Positions 6,420 to 11,484 of a DNA stretch of 11,484 nt are shown one piece after another. The stretch is from CAJBLF01 sp964560855. GTDB taxonomy: Bacteria; Patescibacteriota; Gracilibacteria; Absconditabacterales; Absconditicoccaceae. The notes under the pieces were generated by a model. That model was not told where the DNA came from. It did no database searches and saw only the letters and a list, made by a program, of their open reading frames with translations. Position 1 is the first letter of the stretch; each line of letters starts with the position of its first letter. The position numbers and the translations under genes were made by a program. The stretch is from contig CAZLLU010000026.1 in assembly GCA_964560855.1 (NCBI GenBank), positions 1 through 11,484 of the forward strand, written 5' to 3'.

Positions 6420-6854
6420 ATGTCAGAAATCATCATTCCATTCCAGAAGCTTTCCGAGAAAGCAAAAATCCCTACGCAAGCAACATTTTCCGATGCATGA
6501 TATGACTTATTTTCCACAGAAAGCTATGTGTTGAAACATGGCGAAAGAAAATTATTCAAGACGAATATCTCAACCGCAATTCCTCATGGCTACTACGGCA
6601 GGATAGCACCGCGTTCAGGATTAGCATACAAACATGGGATAGATGTGTTGGCTGGTGTTATAGATTCAGGATATAGAGGTGATATAGGAATCATACTGAT
6701 TAATTTCTGAGAAGAAGATTTTACTGTCAACGAAGGAGATAAAATTGCACAATTCATCATAGAAAAATGCCACTACGTAGAGCGGCAGGAAGTTTCAGAA
6801 TTGCCTGAAAGCGAAAGGGGAGAGGGATGACGATGATCGACTGGAAAGAATTAA
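6420..6854 (+). CDS. dut: Deoxyuridine 5'-triphosphate nucleotidohydrolase (dUTPase)
   Basis: The gene encodes 144 residues with four TGA glycines. The enzyme hydrolyses dUTP to dUMP and pyrophosphate, keeping uracil out of DNA and supplying dTMP synthesis; the family acts as a homotrimer. All five motifs are present: 1, DAGYDLF at 25-31 (Gly27 is TGA); 2, PRSGLA at 64-69; 3, GVIDSGYRGDIG at 79-90 with the catalytic Asp82; 4, GDKIAQF at 106-112; 5, RGEGGxGSTGKN at 133-144. In motif 5 the codons are GGA TGA CGA TGA TCG: the second and third glycines are TGA and the CGA stands where the family has the aromatic Phe that stacks on uracil. Read as Trp (code 37) the aromatic is kept. Conserved arginines use CGT, AGA and AGG. 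The gene runs convergently with the CYTH gene. Confidence 0.95.
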
Positions 6855-6857
6855 ATT

Positions 6858-6962
6858 TTGCCTCAGATTGCCGCACATTGCTTTCAATTGCCACAGGTCG
6901 TTGTAAAATAGCGACAATCTGTGTCTATCTGTAGCGGTCTGCTTTAGCAGACCTTGAGGCAA
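6858..6962. other. Structured intergenic element between convergent dut and CYTH genes
   Basis: An outer 8-bp stem (TTGCCTCA 6858-6865 with TGAGGCAA 6955-6962) encloses two hairpins. The first pairs CACAGGTCG (6892-6900) with CGAC (6912-6915) and CTGTG (6919-6923). The second pairs GGTCTGC (6936-6942) with GCAGACC (6947-6953). The layout is a three-way junction about 105 nt long. CCTTTTTG follows at 6970-6977, so it may end the dut transcript, or it could be a miniature inverted-repeat element or small RNA. Confidence 0.45.
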
Positions 6963-6977
6963 TTTGTAACCTTTTTG

Positions 6978-7511
6978 TTATTCAATAAGTGTTTTCCGAT
7001 TCGTTTTGTACCGTTCGTATTTTTGTTTGAACTCTTCTTTGGGAGTGATCGGTATTTCTAATTCAGCAAATTTTTTGCGGATCACCGCCAATGCTTCGTC
7101 TTTTTCTAAATCGGTGGTTGTGATTTTTAGCTCTATGATATATCCATATCCTTTGGTATAATCGAGACTGACATCGATACCGTCCCAGTCGAATTGGAGA
7201 CGGTTTCTCAGTCGAGTAATTTCTATTTCATATCACAGATAGAGAAAAAGTTCTTTGAGTTTTTCAAATTCCTCTTTATCGAATTTGATCGCTATCTCCT
7301 CTCTGTGGTCATCGTGGATTTCATCTTTCTTCATCCGGATCTTGGCGAAAAAATTATTTTTCTGGATTCTGAGATCATGCGGTCCGGTAAAATAATAGGT
7401 CGTCTGAGAATCTTCTTTTAAGAATTTAGCGTGTTGTTCAAAAAAATCCACAAATTGATGGTATCTGCTTTCGTCAATGAAAGCTCTAACTTTTACCTCG
7501 ATATTTCTCAT
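6978..7511 (-). CDS. CYTH-domain protein (class IV adenylate cyclase / thiamine-triphosphatase superfamily)
   Basis: The gene encodes 177 residues from ATG 7511 to TAA, with one TGA glycine (residue 93). The start RNIEVKVRAF is the CYTH N-terminal beta strand with the phosphate-binding E-x-K pattern. Other signs are HDDHREEIAIKF, the R-x-R pair at 102-104 and the DGIDVSLDYTKGYGYIIELK stretch, where the acidic metal-binding residues of the tunnel fold lie. CYTH enzymes bind organic triphosphates or polyphosphate with divalent metal; the exact reaction (cyclase, thiamine triphosphatase, tripolyphosphatase) cannot be assigned. Four CGA/CGG codons fall at residues 59, 100, 167 and 172: KI-x-MKK, IT-x-LRNRLQF, YE-x-YKTN and N-x-KTLI. 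From memory of the family, several of these are Trp positions (for example K-W-F-R-x-R). The gene is divergent from map with a 55-bp gap. Confidence 0.85.
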
Positions 7512-7566
7512 TGCTATTGGGGCATAATTGGATATAAAAACAACGACGTTTTTATACTTATTTTTT

Positions 7567-8355
7567 ATGTTTATGCAAAATAAAATCGAGATAAAGAGTG
7601 CTAAGCAGATAGCGAATATCAGGGAATCCTGAAAACATCTTACGACGCTTCTTCGTTTGCTTCATAGCAAAGCGAAAGCAGGAATTTCTCTTATTGAGCT
7701 GGAGTTTGTCGCTGAACATTACATCAAGGAGCATAACCTGAAAGGATCATTCAAGGGCTATGAAGGATTCCCAGCGAATCTTTGTCTATCAGTCAATGAT
7801 TGTGTTGTCCATGGAATCCCTGATGACTATATATTGAAAAACGGTGATGTGCTCAAGATAGATTGCGGAATTACCTATAATGGCTGAATAACAGATTCTG
7901 CTATTACTATTATCATATGAGGTGAATTAGCGAATCCACTAGGATACGAATTGATGAAAGCAACCAAGAAAGGATTGGATGAAGCCATCAAACATATCTG
8001 ACCCGGAAAATCTATTTATGAATATTCCCATCGCGTATACTCGATTGTCACAAATGCATGATTCTCTATGCTCTGAAAATTGACTGGTCATGGAGTAGGA
8101 AATAAAGTGCATGAGAAACCATATATCTACAACACACCAAACCCTGAAATGAAAAGAACCATTATGCAACCAGGGATGGTCTTGGCATTTGAACCTATTA
8201 CCGCAGTAACGTCCACTGATTTTCATTATAAATCACACAATGATCGAAATCTCTACTGTAATAAGGGAGATTCTTGAGCACAGCGAGAATATACGATACT
8301 TATAACTAAAGACGGATACGAAATATTATCTTGAATAACTGATGATCTTTTTTAA
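7567..8355 (+). CDS. map: Methionine aminopeptidase, type I
   Basis: The gene encodes 262 residues (260 if the second ATG at 7573 is used) with eight TGA glycines. The enzyme removes the initiator Met from new proteins using two metal ions in a pita-bread fold. All ligands are visible: Asp99 (KIDCG), Asp110 (TDSA), His175 (TGHGVG), Glu209 (AFEPI) and Glu241 (AQ-x-EYTILIT). The substrate-contacting His is in VVHGIPDD. Two CGA codons occur: residue 227, in ND-x-NLYCNKGDSGAQ, where the family has D-N/D-W, and residue 240, in AQ-x-EYT, where the family has AQ-[FW]-E-H-T. Both fit Trp and neither fits Arg. A TATACT -10-like box at 7553-7558 lies just before the ATG, so the message may have almost no leader. 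A four-helix-bundle cassette separates it from ruvC. Confidence 0.95.
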
Positions 8356-8368
8356 AATTACAGCGATG

Positions 8369-8403
8369 GATTAAGAATTAAGAATTAAGAATTAAGGATT
8401 AAG
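8369..8403. repeat. Five tandem heptamers, consensus [GA]ATTAAG
   Basis: GATTAAG, three times AATTAAG, then GATTAAG. Similar wording appears inverted at 8836-8849, and a looser AATTGAGAATTGAAG run occurs at 113-141 inside the mutY-like gene. Confidence 0.9.
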
Positions 8404-8427
8404 AAATTTATACGTAAAATAGTGAAA

Positions 8428-8802
8428 ATGATAGTAATGAAAGAGAAAAAGCCAAACTTGATAATGGAGAAGTCGCAAAAATTTAGTGTAAAAATTATAG
8501 AAGTATATAAGTTTCTTACAAAAAACAACGAATTTATTATATCCAAACAACTGCTGAGAAGTGGAACAAGCATTTGAGTAAATATCAATGAATCAAAATT
8601 TTGAGCTTCAAGAAAAGATTTTCTCAATAAACTTATGATTGCTTTAAAAGAGGCGAATGAGACATTATATTGGTTAAAATTACTACAAGATAGTAATATG
8701 TTTGAAAAAGATTATAGTGAATATATAGATGAAGCTAATAGTATTGTTGGAGTATTAGTTAGAATTGTGAATACACCCAAAAAGAACATGAAAAATTCTT
8801 AA
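8428..8802 (+). CDS. Four-helix-bundle protein (23S rRNA-intervening-sequence protein family)
   Basis: The gene encodes 124 residues (ATG 8428; ATG 8437 is an equally good start). The core reads KQLLRSGTSIGVNINESKFGASRKDFLNKL, followed by IALKEANETLYWLKLL. This is the hallmark of the S23/IVP four-helix-bundle family (RSGTSIxxNxxE, then A-x-x-E-A-x-E-T-x-Y-W-L). The glycines in SIGVN and KFGAS are TGA. Members were first seen inside intervening sequences of spirochaete 23S rRNA genes and are now common as stand-alone genes in CPR and Bacteroidetes; no enzymatic role is established, though they are thought to form oligomeric helical bundles. Here the gene is free-standing between heptamer arrays, with no rRNA near. 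No CGA or CGG codons are present. Confidence 0.9.
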
Positions 8803-8835
8803 TAATCACCGAAGGTGATCTTAATAAGCGAAGCT

Positions 8836-8849
8836 CTTAATTCTTAATC
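8836..8849. repeat. Inverted heptamer pair at the right end of the cassette
   Basis: CTTAATT and CTTAATC are the reverse complements of AATTAAG and GATTAAG, the two variants in the left array at 8369-8403. Confidence 0.7.
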
Positions 8850-8856
8850 TTTTAGT

Positions 8857-9327
8857 ATGATTCTCTGAATAGATCCCTGAGTCAGAAAATTATGATATGC
8901 ATTGATCGATAAAAACATGAAGATCATTGATTCCGGGATTTTGTTATCAGAAAAAAAATCTCCCACGAGAGAGGATCAATATCAAAGGATGATTGAGATA
9001 GAGGAGTACTTTATTAAATTTATAAAAAAACACAAGATCCAGACTATGTGTATGGAAAAACTCTTTTTCACGAAATTCAACCAAAATAACGCAGAATTCG
9101 TTTATGGCATCAGATCAATATTGATTACGTTGTGTATGAAAAATTGAATCCAAATCAAAGAATACACACCAATCGAAGTCAAGAAATTTATCACAGGAAA
9201 TGGAAAGGCTGAAAAGAATCTCGTCCAGAAATGTATCATGAAAATATATAATCTCAAAGATTTTCCAGAATTTAATGACGCTGCAGATGCGTTAGCACTA
9301 GCCTATATCGCAAGTAGGACGAAATAA
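8857..9327 (+). CDS. ruvC: Crossover junction endodeoxyribonuclease RuvC
   Basis: The gene encodes 156 residues with four TGA glycines, three of them in the first 14 codons. RuvC acts as a dimer that cuts Holliday junctions symmetrically during recombination, normally with RuvAB. The RNase H-like catalytic residues are all present: Asp6 in GIDPG (both glycines are TGA), Glu67 in MEKLFF, and Asp141 and Asp144 in NDAADALALAY. These match Asp7, Glu66, Asp138 and Asp141 of E. coli RuvC in order and spacing. GNGKAEKNLVQK matches the usual G-x-G-x-A-x-K-x-x-V segment. Size is slightly below the E. coli protein (173). It starts 7 bp after the four-helix-bundle cassette, so its native promoter or any link to map may have been disrupted. 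An octamer repeat array begins 2 bp after the stop. Confidence 0.95.
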
Positions 9328-9329
9328 CT

Positions 9330-9369
9330 TTGAAACATTGAGACATTGAGACATTGAAATATTGAAACA
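9330..9369. repeat. Tandem array of five octamers, consensus TTGARACA
   Basis: TTGAAACA, TTGAGACA, TTGAGACA, TTGAAATA and TTGAAACA, followed by TTAATATTTCCATTTTCC. The unit and the following block are the same as at 5541-5660. It begins two bases after the ruvC stop codon. The T/C-rich tail (9370-9420) is the second half of the composite repeat. Confidence 0.95.
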
Positions 9370-9455
9370 TTAATATTTCCATTTTCCATTTTCAATTTTC
9401 CATTCTCAATTTTCCTTTTCTAAAAATTTCCTGATATAAAAAAGTCCTCGAAAAT

Positions 9456-9484
9456 TTGACAAAAAGATAGGCTTGGAGTATACT
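9456..9484 (+). promoter_or_regulatory. Strong promoter for the 9519-11252 pair
   Basis: TTGACA (9456-9461), a 17-nt spacer and TATACT (9479-9484), near consensus and 34 bp before ATG 9519. It is the only clear promoter before the two-gene unit. Confidence 0.8.
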
Positions 9485-9518
9485 TACTTAAGTAATTTAT
9501 ATCTTCACCATATTGCCA

Positions 9519-9734
9519 ATGTTTGATGCGAAAAAAGCGACCAAAGACTTTTCTATCCTAACACATAATAAGAAGCTAAAAAAAGTGAAAGATATCTTGA
9601 AAATACTAGGAAAGAGATCTTCCTTTTTTGCTGATCTGCAGAATCATTTCAATAATCAAAAGGATATTCAGGAGAATACCTTGGATGCTATATATGGCAT
9701 GGTTATGGGTCTCGTATATCAGCAGAATAAATAA
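9519..9734 (+). CDS. Small conserved-looking protein, unknown function
   Basis: This encodes 71 residues, rich in Lys and with predicted helices (KKLKKVKDILKILGK, then LDAIYGMVMGLVYQQ). There is no signal peptide or membrane segment beyond the short amphipathic end. ATG 9519 is preferred to in-frame TTG 9513 because of the start codon and promoter distance. No TGA, CGA or CGG codons occur. It sits 34 bp behind a near-consensus promoter and 27 bp before the 496-residue protein, so the two are probably co-transcribed and may work together. I do not recognise the family. Confidence 0.65.
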   Translation: MFDAKKATKDFSILTHNKKLKKVKDILKILGKRSSFFADLQNHFNNQKDIQENTLDAIYGMVMGLVYQQNK

Positions 9735-9761
9735 GTATTTTACTTTTTATAGACAATACAA

Positions 9762-11252
9762 ATGGCAGCTCTAGAATTAAATAAGATAGAGGTCGGTGAT
9801 GAGCTAGAAACCACAGAGTTGAATTTGATAGCTGATCTGAAGCTAGATGCTTTCAATGCAAATCCAGATATTGAGGATATCGATGAGCTAAAAACAGTAT
9901 TAAAGACAGCGAAAATAAATGTGATAACGTCTGCGAAAGATGCAGCTACAGAGACAAAAGAAGAAAAAACACTCTCAGAGATAGCTACGGCATTTTCCAC
10001 ATATGTAGAAAAAAAACCAGAGGGATGGTGATTACAACTCATAGAAGCAAATAAAGCTGATGCTCCTGTATGGATACAGTATATCATAGAGAACCCAAAA
10101 AACAATGATCTTGCATATTTCATCCAAAAGTTGTCGGCATTGATTGAATATCAGACTGCTAGAGCATATACTGCTGATGAACTGAATGCTGTGGAAGTAT
10201 CTGTAGATAAGACATTCGGTAATCAGACAAAAAGAGCATTGATCGGTTTAAAAGCTTGGATAGAAAATGAGTGAGACTATAAGAATGTCGCTGAAGGACA
10301 GACATATACAGGGAAATATCTCAATAAATCTTATGTAGAATGAATAGTGAGTACAGGGAAGACAGATGAAGAGAAAAATACTGTCTTGGCAAAATATAAT
10401 CTTCAATACGTAAATGAGCAAATCCAACCAAAAGATGGATATGAATTTGTAGATCCATATAGCAACAATCTGGCAGTTGTTCAGTCAGTTAAAAAAGATG
10501 TAAATAATCAATTAAAAAATCAATCAGATAATCAATCAGATAATATAGAAAACTATCAATCAGAAAAAGTTGTATATGATAATTTTAACGAGGAATACTT
10601 AACTTGATTGGAGTCAATTCTAAATAATAATAAAAAAGATATTGTAGATTTTTTGAGATCTATCGACAAAAAATATTTATGAGATTATGCAGAATTTGCT
10701 TCATTAATTAATGAAAAAAATGTACGTTTTGTCATAAAATGACAAGAGCTTAGTGTAAATATTGGTCTCTTTTCGCCCTTTATGAAATCTATAAAAATAA
10801 AAACTTCTGCAGCAATAGATGCAAATATGAATTATAATAAAGAACGTTTTACAAAGGCATTAGAGAATCAATTAATAAAAGAATATGTTCAATTGCAATA
10901 TAAAAATATACCTATACAAACAAAAGCTAAGGTATATACGATTGCTAATTCAAATAATGTAAAAGCACAGACTTTTATTAAGGAAAATGATTTCAATAAT
11001 TTAAACATATTGAATTACGCAGCTCTTGATAAAAACAATAATGTGATATTTTCATTGCCGGATACAAGTAATGGAAAACCAATAAAACATCTAAAAGAAT
11101 TGAAATCTATCAAAATAGAGGTAAAGCAGGTGGTTAAAGGAAATGACGTTGATCTTACAAAACTTAAAACACTTTTGGATGCTGAGATAAGTAAAATTAT
11201 ATGAATCGAAATAAGTGAATTGAGCTCAATAAAAGAAAAGAAAAAAAATTAA
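9762..11252 (+). CDS. Large protein of unknown function with a peptidoglycan-binding-like motif
   Basis: One frame of 496 residues runs from ATG 9762 to TAA, crossing seven TGA glycines. No signal peptide is visible; the N-terminal 85 residues are acidic and Ala-rich. Around residues 148-164, VDKTFGNQTKRALIGLKAW resembles the D-x-x-F-G-x-x-T-x-x-A-L core of PG_binding_1 domains, which bind cell-wall peptides; the match is short and only suggestive. Residues about 253-261 hold NQSDNQSDN, from a 12-bp tandem repeat, which looks like a linker. After it the composition shifts to Asn/Lys/Ile-rich, with AAT, AAA and ATA codons dominating, as if a second domain of different origin were joined. It is probably second in an operon with the 71-residue gene. 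There are no CGA or CGG codons. Function unknown. Confidence 0.8.
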
Positions 11253-11419
11253 GTACTTTCTGTTGCATAGATGATGGCGGATCGTACATAATTCGGTTTT
11301 TGCTTTTTAATGAAGTAGTAAATAGTGAACGTTTCACTGCATAAAAATGATAGATATTTTTTTCTACGTATAAATATAACGGGGCTTCGCTTGTAATTCT
11401 TACTCAAATCCCTATATCG
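11253..11419. other. Intergenic region without a supported gene
   Basis: It is AT-rich with a small inverted repeat (GTGAA-CG-TTTCAC, about 11327-11339). I see no convincing coding frame on the plus strand. A minus-strand frame happens to be open through this region but has no family signal. Confidence 0.5.
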
Positions 11420-11451
11420 AAGAAGATCGTTTTACTTGGTCTTCTTTTTTT
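11420..11451 (+). terminator. Rho-independent terminator
   Basis: AAGAAGATC (11420-11428) pairs with GGTCTTCTT (11438-11446), a 9-bp stem with one T-G pair. It is followed by a T-run to 11451. It lies 168 bp after the 496-residue gene and three bases before the next ATG, so it may close that operon or end an untranslated RNA. Confidence 0.65.
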
Positions 11452-11453
11452 GT

Positions 11454-11484
11454 ATGAACTTGGAGAAACTCTTCGGCAGCAAGA
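11454..11484 (+). CDS. Start of a possible transcriptional-regulator-like gene (truncated by window end)
   Basis: ATG at 11454 opens MNLEKLFGSK up to the window end. From memory, L-F-G-S-K is a common beginning of CPR winged-helix regulators (LFGSKTRVKLL...). Ten residues are too few for certainty, and the ATG is unusually close to the preceding terminator T-run. Confidence 0.35.
   Translation, partial: MNLEKLFGSK

Larger units (their letters stand above)
8369..8849. mobile_element. Putative cassette: four-helix-bundle gene between inverted heptamer arrays
   Basis: The left boundary is five heptamers [GA]ATTAAG (8369-8403). The right boundary is two heptamers in inverted orientation, CTTAATT and CTTAATC (8836-8849). 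Between them lie only one gene (8428-8802) and a small hairpin, ATCACC-GAA-GGTGAT (8805-8819). The unit fills the gap between map (stop 8355) and ruvC (start 8857) almost exactly. Mobility is inferred from this architecture; there is no transposase and no target-site duplication was proved. Confidence 0.4.

Noticed and set aside
6304..6534. Plus-strand open frame of 76 codons before dut
   Set aside because: It overlaps the first third of dut in another frame and has no motif; dut is certain.
6858..6962. tRNA or tRNA-like gene
   Set aside because: There is no CCA end, T-loop (GTTCRA) or anticodon arm of the right size, and the outer stem encloses about 90 nt with unequal arms.
716..9327. The many internal TGA codons could mean pseudogenes or frameshifted genes
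   Set aside because: They occur at family glycines in every gene on both strands while all other residues and motifs stay intact; decay would be random.
9740..10123. Minus-strand open frame of 127 codons
   Set aside because: It is antisense to the 496-residue gene, which is continuous for 1491 bases on the plus strand with a good promoter.
11197..11484. Minus-strand frame open for 95 codons (TGA as Gly) reaching the window end
   Set aside because: It reads through a terminator hairpin and overlaps the end of the 496-residue gene and the start at 11454; no recognisable motif. It could be revisited with sequence beyond the window.

Overview
The window comes from a bacterium with a doubly altered genetic code. 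Nearly every conserved gene is interrupted by in-frame TGA at positions where its family has glycine: the dUTPase DAGYD motif, RuvC GIDPG, RsmI PTPIGN, the MetAP second-Asp region, and four times within 21 bases in a transglycosylase motif. CGA and CGG are rare (17 codons by my hand count). Where family conservation is informative they sit at tryptophan or aromatic positions, while conserved arginines use AGA, AGG, CGT or CGC. UGA=Gly is the SR1/Gracilibacteria code (table 25). UGA=Gly plus CGA/CGG=Trp matches NCBI table 37, described for Absconditabacterales. With the low GC and small genes, I infer an Absconditabacteria (SR1) member of the Candidate Phyla Radiation. A run of 100 N shows that this is a metagenome or draft scaffold.

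Layout from left to right. 1-1800 (+): 3' end of a MutY-type adenine glycosylase, a GIY-YIG endonuclease gene inside a cassette of inverted and direct repeats, rsmI, and a small lipoprotein, closed by a bidirectional terminator. 1858-5531: a duplicated module. It holds two divergent-paralogue lytic transglycosylase-like genes (-), each backed by a divergent promoter pair. Behind one is an intact membrane-anchored phospholipase D gene (+); behind the other is only a frameshifted 5' stub of the same gene. 5541-5800: an octamer tandem array and AT-rich filler. 5805-6248: a small secreted protein. 6420-7511: convergent dut (+) and a CYTH-domain protein (-), with a structured DNA element between them. 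7567-9327 (+): map, a four-helix-bundle (23S rRNA-IVP type) gene bounded by inverted heptamer arrays, and ruvC. 9330-9420: a second octamer array. 9519-11252 (+): a small protein and a 496-aa protein of unknown function, probably one operon from a near-consensus promoter. The last bases appear to start another gene.

How the genes fit together. rsmI, dut, map, ruvC and the mutY-like gene are housekeeping (translation, nucleotide hygiene, repair). The transglycosylase-like and phospholipase D genes form a plausible envelope-attack or envelope-remodelling set, which would suit the epibiotic or predatory lifestyle known for this phylum; that link is inference. Two small gene-plus-repeat cassettes (GIY-YIG and four-helix bundle) sit in intergenic gaps and look like independent insertions. 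Promoters are well preserved, mostly TTGACA, 16-17 nt, TATAAT-like.
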